This document shows, piece after piece, positions 50,730 through 60,950 of a stretch of 64,000 bases of DNA (position 1 is its first letter; every line of letters begins with the position of its first letter). Made by a program: the position numbers and the translations under genes. Source of the stretch: Haloarcula salinisoli (GTDB lineage Archaea; Halobacteriota; Halobacteria; Halobacteriales; Haloarculaceae). Below the pieces are notes generated by a model. The model made no database searches. It was not told the origin of the DNA and saw only the letters and a list, made by a program, of their open reading frames with translations. The DNA lies in NCBI RefSeq assembly GCF_019599405.1, contig NZ_RKLQ01000005.1, positions 124,001-188,000 of the forward strand. Reading direction: 5' to 3'.

Positions 50730-53063
50730 TTACTCCTCGTCGAACACGGTCTCCAGCAGGTTCCGCTGGGCCGCCCGGAGCACCTCGTCGAACGTGGGCC
50801 GGGCGACGTCGAGGTGGTCGGCGACCTCGCCGGCGTTCTGTGTCCGCGGTTTCTCGAAGTAGCCGCCCCGGTAGGCGACCGCCAGCACCTCGCGCTGGCG
50901 GTCGGTCAGGCCCGAGAGCGGGTCGTCGCGGTCGGGCGCTGTCGGGGCCGTCGTGAACTCGCCGATGGTCACGTCGTCGAACCGGTCGGTCAGCGCGCCC
51001 AGGACCGGGTCGAACGAGGCGGCCTCGGGGAGCCGAACTGTCAGCCGGGTCGTCTCCGGACCGACGTCGGCCCCGTCCAGACGTGCGCCGCGGCCGACGA
51101 CGACCGCGCTGGGCGTCGAACCGGTCACGACGACCTGTAGCTGCGGGCCGTCACCGACGCGCTCGACCTGTGCGATACCGTCGGTATCACCCGCAGCGTC
51201 CACAAACGCCGCCGGGTCGCCTTCGACGGTGAGGTGACAGAGGACCGCGCCGTCCTGTCGGGGTACGGCGCCGTCGACCGTTACCCACGTCCCGGCGGCC
51301 GCGACGGCCCGCGACAGCGGCGTCTCGTCCGTCTGGACGGTCGCCGTCAACTCGACCCACTCGTCGGCGGCCAGCGCCCGCCGGCGCTCGTCACTGGCCA
51401 TCGCGTAGCCCAGCACGTCCGCGGACTCCCCGAGGAGGTCCGATACCCGCCCGTCCGACAGCGTGCGATCGGATGCCAGATGCACGACGAGCACGCCGCG
51501 AGTGACACCGTCGTGGACTATCGGGACCACGACGCCGGTCCCCGAGTCGGTGCCGGCGGTGAGCGGGAACCGGGTGGGGTCGGCGTCGCGCTCGGCGATG
51601 GCCGTGGTGACGCCGGGCCGGTCACCGTCCGGCACTGCGAGGCTATCGCAGGAGCCGTCGGGGCCGTCCGCCGCGAGCAACTCGATGTCGTCTGTCGCGG
51701 TCACCCTGCCGACCTGGGCGACGGTGACCGCATCCATGGCGACCAGCTCCGCACACACCGCGCCCGCGAACGCCTCGACCGACGTGGCGTCTGCCAGTTC
51801 CCGCTGGAGCGTGCTGCGTGCGTCCCGCTCGGCCCTGAGCGCCTGCTCGTTCTGTTTGCGCTCGACGATGTCCCGTATCGTGACCATCACACCACCGATG
51901 AGTGGGTCGTCGAGGTAGTTGCCGCCGCGGGCCTCGACCCAGCGGTACGAGCCCCCTTTCGTGCGGACGCGGTACTCAACGTTTACGTCCATCTCGGGGT
52001 CGGCCAGCATCTCCTCGAAGACGCTCCGGATGTGGTCGCGGTCCTCGGGATGGACGTGTTCGAAGGCGTCCGTCCCCTCTAGTTCGTCTGGTTCGTACCC
52101 CAGCGTCGTCTCGATACCCGGTGACGCGTAGTCGATATCGCCGGCTTCGTCGCAGACGAGGACGTAGTCCGACGACCGGTCCAGAATCCGCCGGTACCGC
52201 TCTTTCGCCGACGCCAGCTCTTCCTCGCGGCGTTTCTGTTCGGTGATATCTGTCGCGGTGGTAAACACCAGTGAGTAGTCGTCGGCGTGGGCCTCGGGGA
52301 CGTACACCTCCATCAGCTCGTACCGAATTTCGTCCCCGTCCAGTGGCCGGAACTTACACTCCGTACAGAAATACCGCTGGCCGTCGACGACCGCCTTCCA
52401 CATCGCCGTCAGCCCCTCGCGGGTATCTTGGACCATCATCTCGTCGAAGTTTGCCACGAGTTCGGCCTTCGAGTCGACGCCGTAGAAATCGAGCGCGGCG
52501 TCGTTGACCATGTGGACCTCCATCCGCGCCAGAATTTCCAACAGCTCCTCGGGATGGGCGTCTAAGTAGGTGCCGAGTTCCTCGCCCGTATCGGCCAGTT
52601 CCATGGCATAGGCTCGGGCCTCGGCGAAGTCCTGTTCCCAGAGCACGAGGTCGTCGTTGTCGAACAACGTCCGGTATCGATCCCGGCCTCGTTCGAGCGG
52701 GGGCTCCGCGGCCGTCCGTTGTGGTTGCTCTCGGAGCGTGAGGACGGCTATTTCCTGCCCTTTACGGGTCGTCGTCGTGAGTCGTGACTCGACCAACAGA
52801 GCCGTCCCGTGTCCGGTCTGTGCCCGCCACTGGAGTGTGACTGGGCCGTCTGCACGTGCCTTGTCTACCGCTTCAGCTCCGATGGGTGAACTTCCGTCAG
52901 TGGCTACCTCGGACAGGGGCAACCCGACCAGTGTCGACTCCTCGCGATGCAACATCGTACAGCACGTGTCGTTGACCGACTGTATCGTCCCCCTGGTAAC
53001 ATCGACTGCGAGAACTCCGTCGGGAATATCGTCGAGAAGCGACTCTGACTCCCGGAGTGCCAT
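50730..53063 (-). CDS. Bat-type regulator: PAS domains, GAF-like domain and HTH-10
   Basis: 777 residues. Three PAS domains (about 5-100, 120-285, 290-410; the third has VHPEDRDHIRSVFEEML), a GAF-like domain (about 425-560), a Bat-type middle region and a C-terminal HTH-10 (LTDRQREVLAVAYRGGYFEKPRTQ, VADHLDVARPTFDEVLRAAQ in pieces). Such proteins sense redox or other signals in the cytoplasm and regulate transcription, as bacterio-opsin activator does. It lies 223 bases upstream of the giant surface protein on the same strand and may regulate it. Confidence 0.88.
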   Translation of the reverse strand: MALRESESLLDDIPDGVLAVDVTRGTIQSVNDTCCTMLHREESTLVGLPLSEVATDGSSPIGAEAVDKARADGPVTLQWRAQTGHGTALLVESRLTTTTRKGQEIAVLTLREQPQRTAAEPPLERGRDRYRTLFDNDDLVLWEQDFAEARAYAMELADTGEELGTYLDAHPEELLEILARMEVHMVNDAALDFYGVDSKAELVANFDEMMVQDTREGLTAMWKAVVDGQRYFCTECKFRPLDGDEIRYELMEVYVPEAHADDYSLVFTTATDITEQKRREEELASAKERYRRILDRSSDYVLVCDEAGDIDYASPGIETTLGYEPDELEGTDAFEHVHPEDRDHIRSVFEEMLADPEMDVNVEYRVRTKGGSYRWVEARGGNYLDDPLIGGVMVTIRDIVERKQNEQALRAERDARSTLQRELADATSVEAFAGAVCAELVAMDAVTVAQVGRVTATDDIELLAADGPDGSCDSLAVPDGDRPGVTTAIAERDADPTRFPLTAGTDSGTGVVVPIVHDGVTRGVLVVHLASDRTLSDGRVSDLLGESADVLGYAMASDERRRALAADEWVELTATVQTDETPLSRAVAAAGTWVTVDGAVPRQDGAVLCHLTVEGDPAAFVDAAGDTDGIAQVERVGDGPQLQVVVTGSTPSAVVVGRGARLDGADVGPETTRLTVRLPEAASFDPVLGALTDRFDDVTIGEFTTAPTAPDRDDPLSGLTDRQREVLAVAYRGGYFEKPRTQNAGEVADHLDVARPTFDEVLRAAQRNLLETVFDEE

Positions 53064-53565
53064 ACATACACCTTTGATTCGCCCTGTAATAATCTACTGG
53101 CAGAGTCACGTGACCGAACGTACGACTATCCAGAACGAGATCTCTTACAGCATCACGGCTGCTGTGCTGACTCCAAGCTCTTCCTCTCACACGGACGGCA
53201 GACAAGCTTCGGACGGTTAAGATCCCCTGCAGATCGGTGATTCTATATGTATCGTCGACCGTCTCGGTCGGGCATGCGGCGATAATCACGACCAGAATGT
53301 GACTTACTCTGTTGTACCCGACTACAAGAGAGTGAAAGTCTAGGCCAGAATTTGAACGGGTTCTCGTACCGGTCAAGATAACAGACGTGAAAGCCTAAAC
53401 CTAGGTGCTGGTTATATGAGTAGAACTGAGTTTGATATTACTCTAGAAGTCGAAGTTGTTCTTCACTTTGTATTGAATCCGTCTATAAGGATGACAGGTT
53501 CCATCCCGCGGGTTTTCAGATAGCGAAGATTGAAAATTCCTCGCTAGAAACGCATACACAACCCA
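53064..53565. other. Intergenic region with motif site 4
   Basis: No firm gene. Holds the recurring motif at 53278-53294. A leftward open frame across it has no recognisable feature except the strand-encoded LVVIIAACPTE that the motif itself produces. The right end holds the promoter of the STAND gene. Confidence 0.45.
53278..53294 (-). repeat. Recurring intergenic motif, site 4
   Basis: Exact 17-base copy. The flank CGGTCGGGCATGC is shared in part with site 5 (CGGTCGGGAATGC). Confidence 0.8.
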
Positions 53566-56500
53566 ATGACCGAGAACACTGCCTCCGCTCCCCAATCAAT
53601 ACCACGACCTGAGTCGGAGGTGGTATCGGACTATATCGAAGAAGGGGAATCCCACATCCATATCTCAGGTGGGCCGGGAATCGGTAAGACGACCACCCTC
53701 CAGCAGATTACAGCAGATATCGGCACGGACTACGAGACTGACATCCGTGAGATACGACCAAACCATAGCTGTGAGGACTTTGTACGGGAAGTATGCCACT
53801 CTCTGTTCGACCATCTCCCCGGCGATAAAACAGAGGAAGGCAAGCGGGTTACCGGCATCAGTATCAGCGCGGTAGGAGGTCTCTCATGGGATGATGAAGG
53901 CCCAGACGCAACCAGAGCTCATTTCGGATACAGGGACGCCCTCATTGAGCTGTCTGAACGATTCACCGAAGATCAACCACTCCTGATATGTGTCGATGAT
54001 ATCCACAAGCTAGGTGACAACGACAAAGCAATCAGGGGCGTAATAGAGGAAACATGCGATACCCTCCCATCGAATGTCACGCTCCTCACCGCGGGCCGTC
54101 TCCCGTTCCGTGACTTGGAAACCTTCGTCTCACTCGATACCTTTACTGAGGAACAAACAGCGACACTGCTCCGTCAAGCGTTTCCAGAGATAGAGGACGA
54201 ACAAATAGAGATCGTTCATGAGGAGGTCGACGGCCATCCACTCTATCTCGGTTTGCTCATCGAATCGAACGATGACGCTGCAGCGCTCAAACTCCCAGAC
54301 GACGAAGTCTACACGGCCATCGAAGAACGGTATCTCCAGTTCCTCTCCCCCGACGAACGCCGCATCCTCCGAGCGACCGCTCCCCTGCGTGAACTCCACG
54401 AAGCAGTCTGTACATACGTTCTGCCCGACTCCTACGACCTAGATCGGGTCGCTGTTGCTGAAATTCTAGAATCACTAAGCACACGTACTGTTGTCCAACT
54501 GATCGGACGCACCCATACAGGTCTTGCTACGTTCAAAGTTCACGATGTCTTCCGGGAGTTCCTTGCAGAACGGTGGGGCCGTACTGAGGAAACCCAACAA
54601 CGAGCGTTCCAGTACTACGCGGAAACCAGCATTGAACTGGCCGACGAAAACACAGAACTTGAAACAGAGGTCCACTACATCACCTACTGCCTTGAATTCC
54701 TCTCCGACGCCGTCATCCGGGATCAGACCGAGACCGTGTCCGACCTGATTGCGCACGTAGTGGCGGACGACGGCTTCAGCTTCTATCCGGCCTCCCTGCT
54801 CGTCACCGCGTTCAAAACCCGCGATGCGGAACAAATCCCGGATTCCATCATTGAAGCGGTCTTCGCAGCCATCGATGCCCGGAACGAGATTGCGAACGAC
54901 TTCTACGACGCACGACTCAACCGCACCTGGGCAGAGCGACAGCTCGAACAGGGCGCATTCGAAACCCCATCAAACATCTTGCTCACCTATCTCGCCAGGA
55001 TAACCGATAACGATCCATCTTTCGTGCAGCGAACCATTGACGCGACACGGCCGACCGATGAACGGACGAAATGGTCTCTGATCTCACTCGGTACCGATCT
55101 TCCTGCATCCGGTGCGAGAACGGTAGGCGAGAAAGCAATACCATGGATCCAGGAGACCGATGCATACCATGACCTCGCCTACCGTAGCCTGGAACTACAT
55201 GAGCATCTCTGTAGTCTCAATGAGTACGATACGGCCCTTGATCTCCTAGATGTGATTCTCACCCCACGACAGGTCGACGGCAACGACCAATTAGACGGAA
55301 ATCAGGGGATGACGAGATACAGTCTTATCCAAGCACTCGAAGAGACGTTTCCCGACCTCTGTGAGGAACGACCCGACGACCTTCTTGAGGTGCTTTACAC
55401 GAATCTTGAAGACGCACTCCGCATCGAAGGGGTGGACGGTGTGGAATACGAGGTACTCGTCAAGCAGAACCCGGTTACAGAACTCGACTACGTCGACGAG
55501 AACCGCGGGAAGCTGAAACACATCCTCCTAGAGTACTTTATCCGTGCCGTCACGACATGGATCGACCAGGAGCCAACTGCCGCCGACAGACGCGAGTTCA
55601 TTGAGGAGTTGCTCAGCGGCCCTGTCATGTTCCAGCGCGTCGGCTTCACACTGCTCGCGGCGCACCCCGAACACCAAGTCGACCTCATCGAGACGGCGCT
55701 ACTGGATGAAGAGAACTACCGGGACCGCCCCGCCACATTCGAGTTTTACCACCTCCTTGCAACAGCATTCGATCATCTAGAGGAAGACGTCCAAGCGCAG
55801 GTCTGCGAGAATATCAATAATGGCCCATATATCGATGTAGAGGAGAAGGCTGAACAGCTCGCTCAACGACGAGATGAATCCGCACAGTCTCTCGAACAAA
55901 GACTACAGGAAACATGGCGTCGAGACCGGTTCTGTCTCATTCAGGACACGTTGCCCGAACCCTATGTAGCACAGCTGGAAGGACTGCTGGAGAAGCATGG
56001 CGAACCAGATCGGGTTCCCTCTGAGCCACACCAGTCCGCTGTAACTGGTGGCTGGGGAGCCGTGAATGAACGAGGACCAGAGGAGACAGAGGAGCTACGG
56101 GACAGCCCGGCCGAAGAGGTGCTCACCACCGCAGTCGAATGGGAACCCCCGGAAACAGAACGATGGGAACCCGATGAAGACGGAAAGCTTGAGGAGTGGA
56201 CCCACGTCGGGTTTTCTCGGCAAATCCGGGATCTAATCGAAGAGCAACCGGAACGGTATGCCCGCGAAATATCGATTCTAAAAGACGCCAATCCCAGGTA
56301 TGCCGAGGCGGCATTTCGCGCATTCCGGGAACTGCTCGACGAGGGACAAACATTCCCTTGGAGCTCGATCATCGCGCTTGGTACGGTCATCGCCGACGAC
56401 CCAGTTGCATGGAGTACCGGCAGCCGTACCCGCCTTGCCATGCTCCTCAACAAGGGTATGGCCGTTGATGAAACACCGTTCCCCGAGGCTCACGCGGACG

Positions 56501-57621
56501 AGGTCCGTGACATCTTGTTGGTGCTAGTTACTGATACCGATCCTGATCAGGAACAAGACCAACCCGCGGAGGGCGTGGCCGGCCACGGAGACCCAGTCCG
56601 AGTCGCGATCAACTCCGTGCGCCCGATGGCACTCAACGCGCTCATCACCTACGCGTGGTGGGACACCGACCAAGGCGACAATGATCTGGAGCCCGTGCTT
56701 CGTGACGCTATCGAGAAACGTATCACAGAGGATCAGTCGCTTGCCGTCCGCACAGTGATCGGGCGGCGGTTCGGAACACTCTGGGAACTAGACCGAAACT
56801 TGGTAGAACAACACTTGGATACAATCTTCCCTCGTGGAGAGTCGATCACAGAACAGCGCCGATTCATCGCCGCATGGAACTCCTTCACCAGCCATAACGT
56901 CATGTGGGGATACGACGTCCTTCGCTCCTACTACAGCCACGCCATAGAACTGCTCGACTATGGTGAAGACGATGCGTATGAGATCAATGTTGGATCCACT
57001 GCTACCCACGTCGTGTCGTCCTACTTGTTCGGGGAGGACTCGCTTTCCGATGATGAGAGCCTTATCGCACGGTATTACCGGGTTCTATCTCCTGAAGAAG
57101 CAACGGAGGTTGCTAGGACGCTTGCAAACGCGATTGGAAAGCCCGAGGTAGAGGAGCAGTGGGACTCTATCAGGACACTCTGGGACTGGCGGTTAGATCA
57201 GTTAGTCAACGCCGAGGAGACAGAACAACGGGATCATGCGGACGAGATGCGTCGGTTCTTAGACTGTGTCCGTGAATCCTCGGCAACCGATATTGCGCAA
57301 GAACATGATCGTGTACGCCGATCCCTTTCCCATGTTTCCACATGGGATCCGCACTGGCGTCGAATAGAGGAATGGATCGCGGGTCAGTCAAATACATATC
57401 CGGAGATTTCTATGGAATTGTATGGTGTCCTGGTTGAAGCGGCAGTACAGGGGGACTGGTCCTCCGCGGCTCGAACTAGTCAAGAATCCCACCGAAAACA
57501 GATCTATGAGCATGCGGCCGACGCCAGCGAAGAGGCCTTACAATCCGCTCGCAGTATAGCGAATCATTTTGCGGCCGAACGTTGTGAGATGGATCGTGAA
57601 TTTCTGAACGAGACCCTGTAG
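53566..57621 (+). CDS. STAND-type NTPase, candidate immune sensor
   Basis: 1351 residues. P-loop near the N-terminus: GGPGIGKTT at 35-43, Walker B LLICVDDIH at 139-147, then the sensor-like LTAGRLPF. After a winged-helix region (around 260-340, with LSPDERRILRATAPL) the remaining 1000 residues are helical repeats, probably a ligand-sensing solenoid. No N-terminal effector is fused: the NTPase begins at about residue 12, so an effector must be separate or at the C-terminus. STAND NTPases such as Avs proteins detect viral proteins; the family here is not one I can name. A gene on the other strand with a nuclease motif follows. Confidence 0.8.
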   Translation: MTENTASAPQSIPRPESEVVSDYIEEGESHIHISGGPGIGKTTTLQQITADIGTDYETDIREIRPNHSCEDFVREVCHSLFDHLPGDKTEEGKRVTGISISAVGGLSWDDEGPDATRAHFGYRDALIELSERFTEDQPLLICVDDIHKLGDNDKAIRGVIEETCDTLPSNVTLLTAGRLPFRDLETFVSLDTFTEEQTATLLRQAFPEIEDEQIEIVHEEVDGHPLYLGLLIESNDDAAALKLPDDEVYTAIEERYLQFLSPDERRILRATAPLRELHEAVCTYVLPDSYDLDRVAVAEILESLSTRTVVQLIGRTHTGLATFKVHDVFREFLAERWGRTEETQQRAFQYYAETSIELADENTELETEVHYITYCLEFLSDAVIRDQTETVSDLIAHVVADDGFSFYPASLLVTAFKTRDAEQIPDSIIEAVFAAIDARNEIANDFYDARLNRTWAERQLEQGAFETPSNILLTYLARITDNDPSFVQRTIDATRPTDERTKWSLISLGTDLPASGARTVGEKAIPWIQETDAYHDLAYRSLELHEHLCSLNEYDTALDLLDVILTPRQVDGNDQLDGNQGMTRYSLIQALEETFPDLCEERPDDLLEVLYTNLEDALRIEGVDGVEYEVLVKQNPVTELDYVDENRGKLKHILLEYFIRAVTTWIDQEPTAADRREFIEELLSGPVMFQRVGFTLLAAHPEHQVDLIETALLDEENYRDRPATFEFYHLLATAFDHLEEDVQAQVCENINNGPYIDVEEKAEQLAQRRDESAQSLEQRLQETWRRDRFCLIQDTLPEPYVAQLEGLLEKHGEPDRVPSEPHQSAVTGGWGAVNERGPEETEELRDSPAEEVLTTAVEWEPPETERWEPDEDGKLEEWTHVGFSRQIRDLIEEQPERYAREISILKDANPRYAEAAFRAFRELLDEGQTFPWSSIIALGTVIADDPVAWSTGSRTRLAMLLNKGMAVDETPFPEAHADEVRDILLVLVTDTDPDQEQDQPAEGVAGHGDPVRVAINSVRPMALNALITYAWWDTDQGDNDLEPVLRDAIEKRITEDQSLAVRTVIGRRFGTLWELDRNLVEQHLDTIFPRGESITEQRRFIAAWNSFTSHNVMWGYDVLRSYYSHAIELLDYGEDDAYEINVGSTATHVVSSYLFGEDSLSDDESLIARYYRVLSPEEATEVARTLANAIGKPEVEEQWDSIRTLWDWRLDQLVNAEETEQRDHADEMRRFLDCVRESSATDIAQEHDRVRRSLSHVSTWDPHWRRIEEWIAGQSNTYPEISMELYGVLVEAAVQGDWSSAARTSQESHRKQIYEHAADASEEALQSARSIANHFAAERCEMDREFLNETL

Positions 57622-57677
57622 GTCTCACGCCAACCGGTAGTACTGTCGGGCTGGTTATGACAGATTAGGATGATTTG

Positions 57678-58020
57678 CTAGATATCTGATTGTATGAAGC
57701 GCTCAGCAATAGATAACAATTCTTGGACCTCTACCTTTTCTAACTGTGCTTCTTGCGAGTGGACAGATCGGTTCTGGATCTCTCGAAGACGTTCTAATAT
57801 CTCAATTTCTTCCTCCGAGAGTATGTCCTCATCCTGCAATGAGATAAGCAAACTTCCGATGGGTCATTCAGTATCTCGGTCGGGAATGCTGAGATAATCA
57901 CGAACAGTCTCAAGACAACCTGTCTCTCTCGGCCTGTATCTTTCTCCGTCACGACTTGGTGTTCGTCCCATGGCCTCTCCGGTATCGACTGGTCGACTAT
58001 TGAGAGAACCGTGCTTTTAC
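57678..58020 (-). pseudogene. Decayed coding remnant
   Basis: Two reverse frames join into one protein-like sequence: first ERPWDEHQVVTEKDTGRERQ, then VLRLFVIISAFPTEILNDP, a frame change near 57860, then DEDILSEEEIEILERLREIQ and ending IAERFIQSDI with a stop at 57678. The composition is that of real protein. Because of the frame change and lack of a start, I call it a remnant. It includes motif site 5, which suggests that the motif may be a fragment of coding DNA. Confidence 0.4.
57890..57906 (-). repeat. Recurring intergenic motif, site 5 (degenerate)
   Basis: Three mismatches to the 17-base core but with matching flank toward the left. Confidence 0.55.
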
Positions 58021-58028
58021 AGCTATGA

Positions 58029-60218
58029 TTAGAAATATCGGTATCTATCTTCAGGCATATAATCAGAATCGTCGATTGTACGTCTTATTTTAGCAATATA
58101 TTTCTCCTCGTTTTCAGTTAAATCTTCACAATCTTCGGAGAATTGGCTTTCATCGATCATCGACTGAATGTGCGAAAGGATTTCCCCGTTTGCCTTAGAG
58201 TTGCTCGAGATGATATTGGTGTTTTCAGAGAAAATGTCGTATAAATTGGAGATGGCCTCTACGCTGATAAAGTGGAATGAGAAATCCGTATCTCTCTCAA
58301 TCCGCTCACGAGCATCCTTATTTAGGCTTCCGGACTCTGTATTTGAAAAGAGGAGTTCTTTTGAGACGACGAAGACCATCTGGTCGCTTTCTGTAAATAC
58401 ACTACTGCCAGAATCTTCCAAATCTTGTTTTGATTTTGTCAGTTGCGTCTGAGGGATGCTCTTGCTCTGCTTAGAGTCAACAAGATAATGACTGCCATTT
58501 AATTTTAATCTTCCATCTGCCTCGTTTTTCCCACCTCCAGGAAGGTAATCCCGAAATAGGTATCTCAGTACCACATTTACGTGATCCTCTATATCATATC
58601 CAGCCTGCTGTTTGCTGTCATGGGATTCGCGGAATTGCTCAGGTTCCGAATAATAATCCTGTAGTATCTTTACCGATCTGCGTGCTTCCTTCTCAACAAG
58701 CATTTCTTGTTGGAATCTGAGTTTTCTCCGGGTAGCTCTGACAATATATCGAACTACATCAGTATGCGATTCAGAAATTAGAATCCGGTGATAATTAACT
58801 TGAGTGAGGATAATATTGTATATTTTCTCAAATTTATCTGGGCGCGCTCTGAACGGAATAATAACCCTATAAAATCTTCTATGACTATCCTCAGCGTCAT
58901 CAGAATATGACTTCACGGTGAGTTGTATCCGGCTCTCTTCTGGCTCCTCAATATCTGCTATCCGATGCTGTCTCCCACCAATTTCAATGTCCTCCCCAGT
59001 TGCGTCACTCAAAACGCTATGTATCTCCTTCATCAGCGATTCTTTGTTCAACGGAATATCCTCCTCTTTAGAATCCGGATTTATAATGCCTTTATCGACT
59101 AACTTGTTCATTCCTGTATCCGAATCTATATTTTCCAAAGAATTATAGTACTTATCCCTGTAATTCTTGTGGGTTGTCAGTAGCTTATTAAAATAGTACG
59201 ATGGTGGTTTGTGGTATGGTTCATAAACATCAATGCCATACCTCTCAAGTATATCTTCGATAGTGTCTCTTAGTTCTTGTTCAGTTTCAGATATTTCAAG
59301 TGAAATCTTGATAAACTCTCGATTATCGCTCGTTCGCGAGAAAGTCTGGAAATTCAGCTCGAATTCAACGTCTTCTTCTTCAGTCACATATACAAATTTA
59401 CACTTGTCTACCGCCAGTAAATCCTGTTTATCTTGTATTAGAAGATCGTAATCAACGAATTCTTGTACCTCAATAACCCCTTCTCCGGAGGAGACAGAAA
59501 GGGAAATATTCGAGTTTCCTCCTGAGATACGAATATCTCGCAGAAAAACATCGTGAGACTTCAGTTTTTGTACGAAGAGTGGATCAATGTCCAAGTCATC
59601 ATATGAGTCGGGCTCCTCGTCTTGAAGAACAATATTGTCGTAGTCGTGCGTCGCATAAACAAATCCGTTTCTCTGTGTCTTATTTCCTGAAAGCCTTATT
59701 TCGTCTTCCGCCTCGTTTATTTCCAGTAGTAATGGTGGATAGTACTCTTCTTCAGTCGGTCGGAGGGGTTCAACATACTCTCTTGAACTCTTTTCCCCGA
59801 CATAGATTATCCGCGGGTCAGAATCATTACTGTTTAGTACAATATTATCTTCTTTGTCGACCTCGGATAGAAAATCATCAATAGCTGTACCTTCGTCCAG
59901 CTTCCTTATGTCATTCACTCGGAATTCTTTATCAAATCTTGCATCAAGTAATTCTCTCACAAATTCCTCAAATTCAACTTCAGAAAACTCCGAGAATGAA
60001 ACGTCGTATGCGTCCGAGATTACGTCAGCAACACTTTCCCAAAAAACATCGTCTGTTTTATCTGTTGAGTCATATTGCTGTTGCAGTTCCCTTACTGTCG
60101 TACCATGGCTTTTCAACGCATTCCTGGCTGATCGGAAGATAGTAGCACTTTTTCTATTAAAAAGCAGAGGTAGAATCCTTTCTTTTAAAAACGTCTTCTC
60201 AAGGTGATCTCCTCTCAT
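58029..60218 (-). CDS. Hypothetical protein with PD-(D/E)XK-like nuclease motif, AT-rich
   Basis: 729 residues, beginning MRGDHLEKTFLKERILPL. The first 550 residues are mixed alpha/beta with no named domain. Near the C-terminus, GGGKNEADGRLKLNG then YLVDSKQSK gives Glu566-x-Asp568 and Asp581-Ser-Lys583, the order of a PD-(D/E)XK nuclease. The gene is much richer in A and T than its neighbours, so it was probably acquired recently. Lying tail-to-tail with the STAND gene and near further nuclease genes, it is a candidate defence effector. Confidence 0.6.
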   Translation of the reverse strand: MRGDHLEKTFLKERILPLLFNRKSATIFRSARNALKSHGTTVRELQQQYDSTDKTDDVFWESVADVISDAYDVSFSEFSEVEFEEFVRELLDARFDKEFRVNDIRKLDEGTAIDDFLSEVDKEDNIVLNSNDSDPRIIYVGEKSSREYVEPLRPTEEEYYPPLLLEINEAEDEIRLSGNKTQRNGFVYATHDYDNIVLQDEEPDSYDDLDIDPLFVQKLKSHDVFLRDIRISGGNSNISLSVSSGEGVIEVQEFVDYDLLIQDKQDLLAVDKCKFVYVTEEEDVEFELNFQTFSRTSDNREFIKISLEISETEQELRDTIEDILERYGIDVYEPYHKPPSYYFNKLLTTHKNYRDKYYNSLENIDSDTGMNKLVDKGIINPDSKEEDIPLNKESLMKEIHSVLSDATGEDIEIGGRQHRIADIEEPEESRIQLTVKSYSDDAEDSHRRFYRVIIPFRARPDKFEKIYNIILTQVNYHRILISESHTDVVRYIVRATRRKLRFQQEMLVEKEARRSVKILQDYYSEPEQFRESHDSKQQAGYDIEDHVNVVLRYLFRDYLPGGGKNEADGRLKLNGSHYLVDSKQSKSIPQTQLTKSKQDLEDSGSSVFTESDQMVFVVSKELLFSNTESGSLNKDARERIERDTDFSFHFISVEAISNLYDIFSENTNIISSNSKANGEILSHIQSMIDESQFSEDCEDLTENEEKYIAKIRRTIDDSDYMPEDRYRYF

Positions 60219-60564
60219 GTATCCCTCTGTATCTTACTGTGACATAGATTAGAAAGAAAGCGATTAGCCATTTTGCCGTTCAACATATATGACCACTATA
60301 CTAATAGAGTATTAAAGGTTATTCAATAGTTAATTACCAATTACAAAAATATCGTCTTTTGACCCCCCCAAAGATGGCGGTAAGGGTTTAATCGTCATCC
60401 CAAAGTCACTGCGTCAGAAACACTCTTCGAGCGACACATAGCACAGACAGTCAGATTGTTACCCGTACATGAAAAATACTAGATTATTATCGTACTTCGG
60501 GCTACCATTACCAAAGGAACAATTTCTCCAAACGCTGTTTGGCAAGACACGACGTAACAGCTGT
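60219..60564. other. Intergenic region
   Basis: 346 AT-rich bases; the left end carries the promoter of the 729-residue protein gene. No gene or repeat was seen. Confidence 0.5.
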
Positions 60565-60903
60565 TCAGTCTCGTGTTTCAACGCGATACAGCCGCCCCTG
60601 GTTCGGTAGACTCCCATTCAGGGCCGCAATCGCCTGCTGCCACGCCTCAACGCTAGCGAACCCGCTTAGTTGTTGATATGGCGCCAGCGCACTCGCCTCA
60701 GTCGGGTCAACCACCCCGATCTCCTCGACGGTGACGTCACCCTCTTTCGTGCCCAGTCGGGATTTGCGCCACCACGTCTCCCCGGTGGTCCGGGCTGATT
60801 TCCGGAAGGTCACCACTTCACCATGTTCACGTAGTTGGCTGCGTGCAGTGTCATTAGCGAAGATAATCGGGCCGACTGTCCCACCAGGTGATGATTGAGG
60901 CAT
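60565..60903 (-). CDS. ASCH/PUA-like small protein
   Basis: 112 residues (MPQSSPGGTVGPIIFANDTA). The order GEVVTFRKSARTTGETWWRK, DVTVEEIGVVDP, SGFASVEAWQQAIAALNG and LYRVE is that of ASCH/PUA-like folds, which bind RNA or modified bases. ASCH proteins often accompany mobile elements. The match is by pattern only. Confidence 0.5.
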   Translation of the reverse strand: MPQSSPGGTVGPIIFANDTARSQLREHGEVVTFRKSARTTGETWWRKSRLGTKEGDVTVEEIGVVDPTEASALAPYQQLSGFASVEAWQQAIAALNGSLPNQGRLYRVETRD

Positions 60904-60950
60904 CGGTCTCTGTATGGCGTTTTGACACCCCTCTCTCTAGAATCTTCTGT

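Noticed and set aside
52897-53376. 159-codon leftward frame upstream of the Bat-type gene
   Set aside because: Overlaps the start of that gene in another frame and its only notable string is produced by the 17-bp motif.
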